From an uncultured Bacteroidales bacterium (lineage in GTDB: Bacteria > Bacteroidota > Bacteroidia > Bacteroidales > P3): a stretch of DNA of 34,208 nucleotides. Position 1 is the stretch's first letter; the number at the start of each line of letters is the position of its first letter. Positions 8,749-17,390 of this stretch are shown one piece after another. Location of the stretch: assembly GCA_947179195.1 (NCBI GenBank), contig CAMXAS010000002.1, positions 1 to 34,208 of the forward strand. The letters run 5' to 3'. Under the pieces are notes generated by a model. The model searched no databases. It worked only from the letters and a program-made list of their open reading frames with translations, and was not told the DNA's origin. Both the position numbers and the translations under genes were made by a program.

Positions 8749-10059
8749 CTAACAGGCTTTCTCCACCCGGCCGTACAGGTCGTGAACCTCGGCCTCCGTA
8801 ATGCGGACTTCGTAGAAACCGCCGATTTGCAACTTGCCCTCTTCCCGCAAAATCAGCACCTCATCGTCCACCTCCGGCGAATCGTAGCGCGTGCGCCCGA
8901 TATAATAGTCGCCTTCCTCGCGGTCGATAACCACTTCGAACACCTTGCCCACACGGGCTTCGTTCAGGCTGAGCGAGATGGATTCCTGCAAGCGCATGAT
9001 TTCATCGGCACGGCGTTCCTTCTCCTCGGCCGGCACCGCGTCCGGCAGGGCGGCCGCAGGCGTCCCCTCTTCTTCGGAATAGGTAAACACGCCCAAGCGG
9101 TCGAAGCGGAATTCATTGACAAAGGCTTTCAACTCTTCGAAGGCCGCCTCGGTTTCGGTCGGGAAGCCGACGATGAGCGTGGTACGGAAAACGGCTTCCG
9201 GCAAGGCCGCCTTGAGCTTGTGCAACAGGGCCGTCGTTTTCTCCTTGTCGGTGGCGCGTTGCATATCGTGCAGCACCGGCGTGGCGATATGCTGCAACGG
9301 AATGTCGATATAGGCGCACACCTTGGGTTCGGTGCGCATCACGTCCAACAAATCTTCCGGAAACGAATGCGGATAGAGGTATTGCAGACGGATCCAACGC
9401 AGGCCGTCTATGCGCGCCAAAGCCTTCACCAAATCGGCGATGCGCTGCCGACCGTATATATCCAAGCCGTAATACGTCACGTCCTGCGCCACCAATATGA
9501 GTTCCTTGACCCCTTGCCGCACCAAATCCTCCGCCTCTTTCAGCAGGCTTTCCATCGGACGGGAGATATGCTTGCCCCGAATCAACGGGATGGCGCAGAA
9601 CGCGCACTGGCGGTCGCAGCCCTCCGAAATCTTGAGATAGGCGTAATGCGCGGGCGTGGTCAGCGCGCGCCGTTCGGGATTGTACCCCCCGGCCGCCGCC
9701 ACGTCTTCGCCCACGATGGCCGCAATCACCTTTTCAGGCTCCCGCACGCCGAACCAAGCGTCCACCTCCGGAATTTCGGCCGCCAACTCCTGCCCGTAGC
9801 GTTGCGCCAGACAGCCCATGACGTACAGTTTCCGTATGCGCCGTTTGGTTTTCAGCATACAGGCGCGCAGAATCATATCGATGGACTCCTGCTTGGCGTC
9901 GCCGATAAAGCCGCAGGTATTGATGAGCAACACATCCGGATGCTTGGCGATGTCGGTGGGCAACAACGTCCACTGCGCGGGCAGCACGTGCGCGAGCACG
10001 ACTTCCGAATCGACGGTATTCTTGGAACAGCCTAAGCTGATGAGTTTGAGCGTAGCCAT
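8749..10059 (-). CDS. rimO: ribosomal protein S12 methylthiotransferase
   Basis: LISLGCSKNTVDSEV, INTCGFIGDAKQESID, radical-SAM ISEGCDRQCAFCAIPLIRGKHISRP, LQYLYPHSFPEDLL, C-terminal TRAM-like region. Confidence 0.96.
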   Translation of the reverse strand: MATLKLISLGCSKNTVDSEVVLAHVLPAQWTLLPTDIAKHPDVLLINTCGFIGDAKQESIDMILRACMLKTKRRIRKLYVMGCLAQRYGQELAAEIPEVDAWFGVREPEKVIAAIVGEDVAAAGGYNPERRALTTPAHYAYLKISEGCDRQCAFCAIPLIRGKHISRPMESLLKEAEDLVRQGVKELILVAQDVTYYGLDIYGRQRIADLVKALARIDGLRWIRLQYLYPHSFPEDLLDVMRTEPKVCAYIDIPLQHIATPVLHDMQRATDKEKTTALLHKLKAALPEAVFRTTLIVGFPTETEAAFEELKAFVNEFRFDRLGVFTYSEEEGTPAAALPDAVPAEEKERRADEIMRLQESISLSLNEARVGKVFEVVIDREEGDYYIGRTRYDSPEVDDEVLILREEGKLQIGGFYEVRITEAEVHDLYGRVEKAC

Positions 10060-10068
10060 AAACCGGTC

Positions 10069-11028
10069 TTACATGAACAACGATTGTACGAATTCGTGCT
10101 TGTCGAAGATGCGCAGGTCTTCCATTTTCTCGCCCACGCCTATATAGCGTATCGGCACCTGGAACTGGTCGGAAATCCCGATGGCGACGCCGCCCTTGGC
10201 CGTACCGTCCAATTTGGTCAACGCCAAGGCCGTGACTTCCGTGGCGGCCGTAAACTGTTTCGTCTGCTCGATGGCGTTCTGCCCCGTCGAAGCGTCCAAC
10301 ACCAACAGCACCTCGTGCGGTGCATCGGGCACGACTTTCTTCATGACCTGCTTGATTTTGGAAAGTTCGTTCATCAGGTTGATTTTATTGTGCAGACGGC
10401 CCGCCGTATCGACGATGACGACATCGGCCTGCTTGGCCACGGCCGACTTGAGCGTATCGAAAGCCACCGAAGCCGGGTCCGCGCCCATGGCCTGCGCCAC
10501 GACCGGCACGCCGACGCGTTCGCCCCAGGCCTGCAACTGTTCCACCGCCGCCGCACGGAACGTATCGGCCGCGCCCAACACGACGGAAGCGCCGGCCTGC
10601 TTGAAACGGTAAGCCAATTTGCCGATGGTCGTCGTCTTGCCGACGCCGTTGACGCCCACCACCATGATGACATAGGGCTTTTGTTCCGCCTTGGCGGCGA
10701 AATCGGGCGTCTCGCTGCCGGCCAGCAAGGCTTCCACCTCCTCGCACAGCACGCGGTTCAACTCGGAGGCGTTCAGGTAATGTTCCTTGGCGATGCGGGC
10801 TTCCAGACGTTCGATAATCCGGACGGTCGTTTCCACGCCCACATCCGAGGTCACCAAGGCTTCCTCTATTTCGTCCAGCACGGCATCGTCCACCTTGGAC
10901 CGGCCGGCCACCGCCCGCGTGATTTTCTTGAAAACGCTCTCCTTGGTCTTGCTCAGCCCGGCATCCAGATTCGCCGTATCCTGCCCGTCTTTCGAACGTT
11001 CTTTGGAGAATAAACTAAAGAATCCCAT
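10069..11028 (-). CDS. ftsY: signal recognition particle receptor FtsY
   Basis: GVNGVGKTTTIGKLAYR, GAADTFRAAAVEQLQ, DVVIVDTAGRLHNK, LTKLDGTAKGGVAIGI, IGVGEKMEDLRIFD. ATG at 11028 (MGFFSLFSKE) preferred over GTG 11034. Confidence 0.96.
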   Translation of the reverse strand: MGFFSLFSKERSKDGQDTANLDAGLSKTKESVFKKITRAVAGRSKVDDAVLDEIEEALVTSDVGVETTVRIIERLEARIAKEHYLNASELNRVLCEEVEALLAGSETPDFAAKAEQKPYVIMVVGVNGVGKTTTIGKLAYRFKQAGASVVLGAADTFRAAAVEQLQAWGERVGVPVVAQAMGADPASVAFDTLKSAVAKQADVVIVDTAGRLHNKINLMNELSKIKQVMKKVVPDAPHEVLLVLDASTGQNAIEQTKQFTAATEVTALALTKLDGTAKGGVAIGISDQFQVPIRYIGVGEKMEDLRIFDKHEFVQSLFM

Positions 11029-11029
11029 A

Positions 11030-11063
11030 AACACAAAAAAGAGAGCCGCATGGCGCGGCTCTC
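11030..11063 (-). terminator. candidate Rho-independent terminator/attenuator downstream of DUF4295 gene, abutting the ftsY start
   Basis: Minus strand: GAGAGCCGC gccat GCGGCTCTC TTTTTTGTGTTT; 9-bp stem (11041-11049/11055-11063) followed by T-tract. Confidence 0.75.
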
Positions 11064-11101
11064 TTACACATTAAACCCTTTATAATATAACAAGTTCTAT
11101 C

Positions 11102-11257
11102 CTATTTCTGCGCGAAATATTCCTTAACTTTATCATTCGGTATAATCTCCTCCTTGAAAGCATAAGCGCCCGTTTTCGGAGACTTGACCACTTTCACTAC
11201 CTTGGCGAAATCCTTACCGGTAGAGGTCTTCAGGGTTGCAACAACTTTCTTTGCCAT
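11102..11257 (-). CDS. DUF4295 family small protein
   Basis: Manual translation, absent from track because short: MAKKVVATLKTSTGKDFAKVVKVVKSPKTGAYAFKEEIIPNDKVKEYFAQK*; typical position after rpmG in Bacteroidota. Confidence 0.88.
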   Translation of the reverse strand: MAKKVVATLKTSTGKDFAKVVKVVKSPKTGAYAFKEEIIPNDKVKEYFAQK

Positions 11258-11267
11258 GACGCTTCAA

Positions 11268-11456
11268 CTATTTAATTTCTCTGTGAACGGTTACTTTCTT
11301 CAGAATCGGATTGTATTTCTTCAACTCCAACCGATCCGGCGTGTTCTTCTTGTTCTTGGTAGTGATGTACCGCGAAGTGCCGGGCATACCCGATGCCTTG
11401 TGCTCCGTGCATTCCAGAATAACCTGAACGCGAGCTTCTTTATTCTTCTTTGCCAT
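11268..11456 (-). CDS. rpmG: 50S ribosomal protein L33
   Basis: [63 protein letters not shown]33 pattern. Confidence 0.95.
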   Translation of the reverse strand: MAKKNKEARVQVILECTEHKASGMPGTSRYITTKNKKNTPDRLELKKYNPILKKVTVHREIK

Positions 11457-11483
11457 AATTCTGACCTTTCAATTTAGGAAGCG

Positions 11484-11515
11484 CAAAAGTAGGCAATTTT
11501 CAGGAAAATTGCAAA
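11484..11515 (-). promoter_or_regulatory. Bacteroidota-type promoter for rpmG-DUF4295
   Basis: Minus strand TTTG (11512-11515), ~20-nt spacer, TACTTTTG (11484-11491), shortly upstream of rpmG. Confidence 0.7.
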
Positions 11516-11543
11516 TGCCTTCCCCATTTATTTTCCCAAACGC

Positions 11544-12368
11544 CTACCGCGGCTGGATACGCGACGCGCCCGTCGTGGTCATTTCCAACGTATCCGGTTC
11601 GCCGACATAGAAAATCTTGCTCGCGCCGCGCGCTTCCGCCCACAGGCCGTGACGGGCATTGACCGTGGCCGTGCTGGCTCCGCGCACCGAAATCGTCAGC
11701 GAATCCACTTCCCAGGCTTCCCCCTTGAACATGGATGAACCCACGAACGCGAGTTCCGCCCAGCGGGCCTGGCCGGTCAGTTCCACCGACGAAGCGCCCG
11801 TCACCTCCGACTCCACGCGGTTCGCTTCCAAATAAGACAGTTGCAACGAAGACGCGCCGACGACCGTGACATTCAGATGGTCTTCGACCGCCACCGCGCC
11901 ACTGAGCACGGACGCGCCGTACAATGCGATTTCAAGGTTCGGGCTCCGCAACGTATCCGTCAGCGTCAGCATGACGGCTCCCGTACACATGAGTTCCTTC
12001 AAATCCGTGTAAGTGACATCGACATCGATGCGCATATTCCGGTTCAGCATCTGGTCGTAGCCTTCCTCGTCGTCCACGCCTATCCATAGGCGGCCGCGGC
12101 GGCTCGAAACGCCCAACAGCGGCAGCACCGCCTCGTCGGCCTTGATGGTCAGGGCGGGCGCATCCCCGTGATGCAACGTCACATACATATAAGAGGACAG
12201 ATGAAGTTCCGAAAAGTCCTTCACTTCGTACGTCTGTTCGACCACGACGCCGGTTCCCCGGTTGACATTGTCGCCATTACCGTTGACCCACCGACAGGCC
12301 GACATACCGAAACACAGAACCGCCGCCACCAGCGACAGGTTCAGAATCCGTAATTTTTTCATACTCAT
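11544..12368 (-). CDS. GIN-domain (DUF2807) putative auto-transporter adhesin-like lipoprotein
   Basis: Lipoprotein-like N-terminus FGMSACRW; V(K)DFSELHLSSYMYVTLHHGDAPALTIKAD; repeated GAS turns (YGASVLSG, VGASSLQL, TGASSVEL, RGASTATV, RGASKIFY, TGASRIQP). Confidence 0.85.
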   Translation of the reverse strand: MSMKKLRILNLSLVAAVLCFGMSACRWVNGNGDNVNRGTGVVVEQTYEVKDFSELHLSSYMYVTLHHGDAPALTIKADEAVLPLLGVSSRRGRLWIGVDDEEGYDQMLNRNMRIDVDVTYTDLKELMCTGAVMLTLTDTLRSPNLEIALYGASVLSGAVAVEDHLNVTVVGASSLQLSYLEANRVESEVTGASSVELTGQARWAELAFVGSSMFKGEAWEVDSLTISVRGASTATVNARHGLWAEARGASKIFYVGEPDTLEMTTTGASRIQPR

Positions 12369-12421
12369 TTATATGCTTTTCAACATTTTATAGGTTTCGA
12401 CACCTCTATCGAACCCTATTA

Positions 12422-12451
12422 CAAATATACAGAGTTTTCCATGATTCCCAA
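12422..12451 (-). promoter_or_regulatory. Bacteroidota-type promoter for the GIN-domain gene
   Basis: Minus strand TTG-N19-TATATTTG (TTG 12449-12451; TATATTTG 12422-12429). Confidence 0.55.
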
Positions 12452-12506
12452 CAGCCGTTTGTCGATAAAATTTCAAAAACGGAAAAATCCCTAAGACGGT
12501 AAACGC

Positions 12507-12514
12507 TAATTTTG
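12507..12514 (+). promoter_or_regulatory. candidate -7 element (TAATTTTG) for tsaB-anmK
   Basis: TAATTTTG about 25 bp before the tsaB ATG; no clear -33. Confidence 0.4.
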
Positions 12515-12538
12515 CATCCTCTCAAATTATAGTTGGTC

Positions 12539-13252
12539 ATGACAAGCCCGACGATTCTGCTGCTGGAAAGCTCCACCGACACGCTTTCCGTAGCCTTGTG
12601 CCGCAATGGAAAAGTAGCGGCCGCCCGTGAAAAGGCGGCCACGCGCGACCATGCCGCCCTCTTGCTCACATTCGTGGACGAAGTGATGCGGGACAGCGGT
12701 CTGCGGCCGGCCGGCCTGGATGCCGTAGCCGTCAGCAAGGGGCCCGGTTCCTACACCGGCCTGCGCATCGGCGTTTCCTCGGCCAAAGGGCTGTGTTATG
12801 CGTTGGACAAACCGCTGATTGCCATCAGTCCGTTGCAGGCCCTGGCCATGGAGGCCGCACGCAGTTTTGACGCGGACACGGTGGCGCGGGCCTTGTTCTG
12901 CCCCATGACCGACGCGGGCCGCATGGAGGTCTATGCCGGCCTTTATACGGGAACGGGCGACATCGTGCGCGACGTGCAGGCCGATATCGTGACGCCCGAA
13001 TCCTATGCGGAATATCTCGTTTCGCCGGGACAGAAGCTCTATTTCCTAGGCAACGGCGCCGAAAAATGCCGCGCGGTATTGGGGCAGCGTCCCGATATGC
13101 TGTTCCTGCCCGGCTGGGAACCGAACGCCCGCTATATGGCCGTTCCCGCAACGCGCGCCTATATGGAGGGCGTATTTGAAGACACGGCCTATTTCGTACC
13201 GTTCTATCTCAAAGACTTCGTGGCCGGCAAACCGCACGTCAAAGGCTTATGA
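12539..13252 (+). CDS. tsaB: tRNA threonylcarbamoyladenosine biosynthesis protein TsaB
   Basis: ILLLESSTDTLSVALCRNGKV, DHAALLLTFVDEV, VSKGPGSYTGLRIGVSSAKGLCYALDKPL. Confidence 0.93.
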   Translation: MTSPTILLLESSTDTLSVALCRNGKVAAAREKAATRDHAALLLTFVDEVMRDSGLRPAGLDAVAVSKGPGSYTGLRIGVSSAKGLCYALDKPLIAISPLQALAMEAARSFDADTVARALFCPMTDAGRMEVYAGLYTGTGDIVRDVQADIVTPESYAEYLVSPGQKLYFLGNGAEKCRAVLGQRPDMLFLPGWEPNARYMAVPATRAYMEGVFEDTAYFVPFYLKDFVAGKPHVKGL

Positions 13253-14316
13253 CCCTCTCTTTCCCCTACCGTATCATCGGCATGATGTCCGGCAGTTCGT
13301 TAGACGGCCTGGACTTGGTTTCCGTGGTTTTCGAAACGGCCGACGGCCTGAAATTCCATATCGAGGCGGCTGAAAGCCAACCTTATCCCGACGCCTGGCG
13401 CGAACGGCTGGCGAACGCGCACCGGCTTTCCGGACTGGAACTGAGTTTGTTGGATGTGGAATATGGCCGCTATGTGGGCGAGCGCATCCGCGATTTCATC
13501 CAAAGGCACGGTTTAAGGGCGCAGGCCGTGGCCATGCACGGCCATACGGTCTTTCACGAGCCGCACAAAGGGCTGACGTTGCAAATCGGCAACGGGGCGG
13601 CCGTGGCGGCGGCCTGCGGCTTGCCCGTGGTCTGCAAGTTCCGCGACAAGGACGTGGCCTTGGGCGGCGAAGGGGCGCCCTTGGTACCCATCGGCGACCG
13701 GCTGCTGTTCGGCCAATATACCTATTGCCTCAATTTGGGCGGCATCGCCAATATCTCGTATGAGGAAAACGGCCGCCGCATCGCGTTCGACATCACGACC
13801 TGCAATATGGTGCTGAACAGCTTGGCGCAACGCATCGGCCTGGCGTTCGACCGCAACGGCGAACAGGCCGCCGCCGGCCAAAACATCGCCGCCCTCCGCG
13901 CCGAACTCGACGCCTTGGATTTCTACCGGCAAGCACCGCCTAAATCATTGGGACGGGAATGGTTCGAGCGCGTTCAACAGCCGCTCTACCTTAATTATAT
14001 AGCACAAGGTTATTCCGAAGCCGACCTGCTCCGCACGTTTGTGGAACACATCGCGGCGCAAATCGGCGCGGTCTGCCGCCAGAAAGGCCGTATGCTCATC
14101 ACGGGGGGCGGCGCGTTCAACCGCTTTCTCGTGGAACGCATCCGCGCGGCCTGTCCGCAACTCGTCTGCGAGGCCGACCGACCGCAACTCATCGACTACA
14201 AGGAAGCCTTGATTTTCGCGTTCCTCGGCTTACTCCGCCTCCAAAACCGGGTCAACTGCCTGCACAGCGTCACCGGGGCCGTCGCCGACAACATCGGCGG
14301 CTGTGTCTTCCTGTAG
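13249..14316 (+). CDS. anmK: anhydro-N-acetylmuramic acid kinase
   Basis: IGMMSGSSLDGLDLV, MHGHTVFHEP, LQIGNGAAVA, CLNLGGIANISY, ITGGGAFNRFLVERI, YKEALIFAFLGLLRL; ATGA overlap with tsaB. Confidence 0.94.
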   Translation: MTLSFPYRIIGMMSGSSLDGLDLVSVVFETADGLKFHIEAAESQPYPDAWRERLANAHRLSGLELSLLDVEYGRYVGERIRDFIQRHGLRAQAVAMHGHTVFHEPHKGLTLQIGNGAAVAAACGLPVVCKFRDKDVALGGEGAPLVPIGDRLLFGQYTYCLNLGGIANISYEENGRRIAFDITTCNMVLNSLAQRIGLAFDRNGEQAAAGQNIAALRAELDALDFYRQAPPKSLGREWFERVQQPLYLNYIAQGYSEADLLRTFVEHIAAQIGAVCRQKGRMLITGGGAFNRFLVERIRAACPQLVCEADRPQLIDYKEALIFAFLGLLRLQNRVNCLHSVTGAVADNIGGCVFL

Positions 14317-17300
14317 GCTTTCCTGCTCCGGTGCCGCCAAGGGTTCTTCCACAGGTTCTTCAAGCCGGTTCTCCGGCAGATTCCGCCACAATCCGTAGAT
14401 ATAATCCTGAATATCGGTCCGTATGCTCAACCTCAGCAACAGATTGGGCGTGGGATAAGGATGCACGCGGTTGGACAGGAACACATAGACGATGTCCTTT
14501 TCCGGGTCAACCCAAAAATACGTGCCCGTAAACCCGCTGTGTCCGAAACTCGACGCCGAAGCCGACAACGCGCAGGGCGAAGGCGCATCCGCTTCCAAAG
14601 GCCGCTTGTCGAAGCCGCCGCCGCGCCGGTTCTTGGCCGACGAGAAGGCCGAACTGCTGAACAAAGCCACCGTCGCGCTGTCGATATAGCGGTACCCGCC
14701 GTACCGGCCGTTCCACAACAGCATCTGCGCCATAACGGCTACATCGTGCGCCGTACCGAACAGCCCCGCCGAGCCGCCCGCCCCGCCGAAAATGGCCACC
14801 ATCGGGTCGTGGACATAGCCGCGGATGGTGCGGTGCCGCCAGGCCGTATCGTTCTCGGTCGGCACAAGGCGCGCCAACGGGAACTTCTCCAAAGGCCGGT
14901 AGGTCAGCCGCCGCAAGCCCAGACTATCGTAGAAATGCCGCTGCACATAGTTTTCCAAATCCTCGTCCGTCAGAAAACGGAACGCCTCGTAGAGGTACTG
15001 GAAGCCTAAATCGCTGTATTGGTAGGTAGGCCGCCCCAACGGCATACCGTCCATCTCCTCGCGCAGTTCGCGCCGTGCGCGCCGGTGCAGGTAGAGGCTG
15101 TCGGCCACGGGCCATATATATTCTTCGTTCCGTTCATCGCTCAGATAATCCCGCTTCGGGTAACTGTCGGGTTTGGACGTCAGCAGGCTCGGTTTCAAGC
15201 CCGACTCGTGCGCCAACAGCCGCCGGAACGTGATGTTCCGCTTGTCGGTCCTTAGCAGGCGCGGCACGGCGCGCGAAATCGCCTGGTCCAAACGGTAGAA
15301 ACCGCGGTCGTAAAGCTGCATATAGGCGACCGTCGTGGCCAACACCTTGGTCAGCGACGCGAGGTCGTAGAGGTCGTCGTCGCCCACCTGCTGTTTGCGC
15401 TCGTAAGTGAAATGCCCGAAGTTCTTGTCGTAAATCACTTTGCCCTTATAGGCCACCAACACCTGGCAGCCCGGATAGGCCGCCGTGTCGATGCCGTGGC
15501 GCACCAATGAATCGACAACATCGAAATCCGCGCTGTGGAAGCCGACCTGTTCCGGCAAGCCATAGGAAAGCGACGTGACCTCGGTGCTCAGCCCCGTCCC
15601 CAGCGGATAACGCGTGCCGACCCGCACCGGCAGACGGCCCTGCGCCGCGATGCCGCCGAAGAGCAGCTGCGCCATGGCCGTACGCGCGGCCGGCACATCC
15701 TGATAGCCGCAGACCACGGTCGAAAACGCCAGCGTGTCGAACAACGCCAACGCATAGGGCGGTGCAAACGAAGCCAACACCCTTTGGCCCGGCAAGTCCT
15801 GCAACCGCCGCAGGAGTTGCAATGTGGCGTCCGTGATGCCGTAACGGCGGTTCAGATAAGGGCTCGTACCGCCCAAGTCTATGAGCACCAAATCATAACG
15901 GCGCCAATCGTCCAACAAGGCCGGCAGACTGTCGGGCGACGTCTGACGGTCGATGTAGTAGTGGTCGAAATCGGCATAGCGCGCCAACATCCGGCCGAAA
16001 TCGTCCGACGTCAACGCGCCCGTGGCCTGACGCGTCTCCACGCTATTGGCATAATCGCCGATATGGAGACAGAGTTTGGCCGGATAGCGGACGGATTGCA
16101 ACGGCAGCAGGCCATTGGCATCCGCCACCACCGTCAGGGCCTTGGCATAGAGTTCGTTTTGCAGGGCCTGGATCTGCGGGTTGTTCAACGCCTGCAACAA
16201 GGCCGCCGAATCGCCGTAAGCCATGGGGCGGAAGTCCTCCGCAGCGGCCGAGCGCAACGCAAACGCGCCCAAAGTCTCGGCCTTGAGTTTCAAAATGCGG
16301 CGCACCGCCGAATCAATGGCCGCCACCGGCACGCGCCCGTTGCGCACCGCCCGCGAGATGGCCTTGATGGCGGCTTCCGGCGCGGCCGGCAACAGCAGCA
16401 CGTCTTCGCCCGCTTCCACGGCCCGCACTTCCACCTCGCCGCTGCCCCACTTCACGCCATCGGCCACGCCTTTCATCTCCAAACCGTCGGTCACGGTCAG
16501 CCCGCGGAAGTCCATACGGCGGCGCAGATAGTCCTTTATCCATATTTTGGACAGGGAGGCCGGCCCCTTGGCATCGATGGCCGGCACGCGCAGATGCCCG
16601 ACCATGACCGCCTCGGCCCCGTCGGCCATCAGCGCGCGGAACGGCAACAAATCCACACTGTCGATATAAGCCGCATCGTGCTTGATTTCCGGCAACGTAT
16701 AATGGGAGTCCTTCTCGGTGTCGCCGTGCCCGGGAAAATGCTTGAGCGAGCCGACCACGCCTTGCGACCGCATCCCGCGCGCATAGGCCGCGCCGTGTGC
16801 GGCCACCCAACGCGGGTCTTCGCCGAACGAACGCATATTGATGACGGGGTTGAGCGGATTGGAATTGACATCCAACACGGGGATGAAGTTCCACGAAATG
16901 CCCAGTTCCCGACATTGCCAGCCGACGGCTTCCCCCATCCGGCTAATCCAGGCCGTATCCTGTATCGCGCCCAGCGTCTGCTGCATCGGGAACGGTTCCA
17001 CGTCCGTCAGCCGCATGGCCGGCCCCCATTCACCGTCTATGCTGATCCAAAGCGGTATCTTGGCGATGGTCTGATAGGCGCGCACGGCGCGATAGACATC
17101 CCAGGCGTTGCCCTTGAAGAAACAGAGCCCGCCGTAACCGTAACGCCCTATCTTGACCTGCATATCCTGCACCGTGGCGGGGTCGTAACCGCTGCCGCAA
17201 CGCACCACCATCATCTGGGCGATTTTCTCCTCCAGCGTCATCTGCGCCAACAGACTGTCGGCATTGAACAGCGGCTGCGGCGAGGCCTGCCCGACGGCCA

Positions 17301-17370
17301 TGCACAACATCAACATCAATCCGGCCCAAACGCCCTTACGCTTCCACCGCGACTTCATCCTAATCCTCAT
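14230..17370 (-). CDS. glycoside hydrolase family 3 (NagZ-like) fused to beta-lactamase/PBP-C-like serine hydrolase, exported
   Basis: N-terminal GH3: LLAQMTLEEKIAQMMVV, KHFPGHGDTEKDSH (NagZ-type His/Asp loop), LTVTDGLEM; C-terminal serine hydrolase: LASLTKVLATT (SxxK) and YQYSDLGF (YxN/D-like), GHSGFTGTYFWVDPEKD. ATG 17370 (MRIRMKSRWKRKGVWAGLMLMLC, signal peptide) preferred over 17445, which would overlap dapB. Confidence 0.9.
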   Translation of the reverse strand: MRIRMKSRWKRKGVWAGLMLMLCMAVGQASPQPLFNADSLLAQMTLEEKIAQMMVVRCGSGYDPATVQDMQVKIGRYGYGGLCFFKGNAWDVYRAVRAYQTIAKIPLWISIDGEWGPAMRLTDVEPFPMQQTLGAIQDTAWISRMGEAVGWQCRELGISWNFIPVLDVNSNPLNPVINMRSFGEDPRWVAAHGAAYARGMRSQGVVGSLKHFPGHGDTEKDSHYTLPEIKHDAAYIDSVDLLPFRALMADGAEAVMVGHLRVPAIDAKGPASLSKIWIKDYLRRRMDFRGLTVTDGLEMKGVADGVKWGSGEVEVRAVEAGEDVLLLPAAPEAAIKAISRAVRNGRVPVAAIDSAVRRILKLKAETLGAFALRSAAAEDFRPMAYGDSAALLQALNNPQIQALQNELYAKALTVVADANGLLPLQSVRYPAKLCLHIGDYANSVETRQATGALTSDDFGRMLARYADFDHYYIDRQTSPDSLPALLDDWRRYDLVLIDLGGTSPYLNRRYGITDATLQLLRRLQDLPGQRVLASFAPPYALALFDTLAFSTVVCGYQDVPAARTAMAQLLFGGIAAQGRLPVRVGTRYPLGTGLSTEVTSLSYGLPEQVGFHSADFDVVDSLVRHGIDTAAYPGCQVLVAYKGKVIYDKNFGHFTYERKQQVGDDDLYDLASLTKVLATTVAYMQLYDRGFYRLDQAISRAVPRLLRTDKRNITFRRLLAHESGLKPSLLTSKPDSYPKRDYLSDERNEEYIWPVADSLYLHRRARRELREEMDGMPLGRPTYQYSDLGFQYLYEAFRFLTDEDLENYVQRHFYDSLGLRRLTYRPLEKFPLARLVPTENDTAWRHRTIRGYVHDPMVAIFGGAGGSAGLFGTAHDVAVMAQMLLWNGRYGGYRYIDSATVALFSSSAFSSAKNRRGGGFDKRPLEADAPSPCALSASASSFGHSGFTGTYFWVDPEKDIVYVFLSNRVHPYPTPNLLLRLSIRTDIQDYIYGLWRNLPENRLEEPVEEPLAAPEQESLQEDTAADVVGDGPGDAVQAVDPVLEAE

Positions 17371-17390
17371 AGTCCTTCTTTTGCCCGCTT

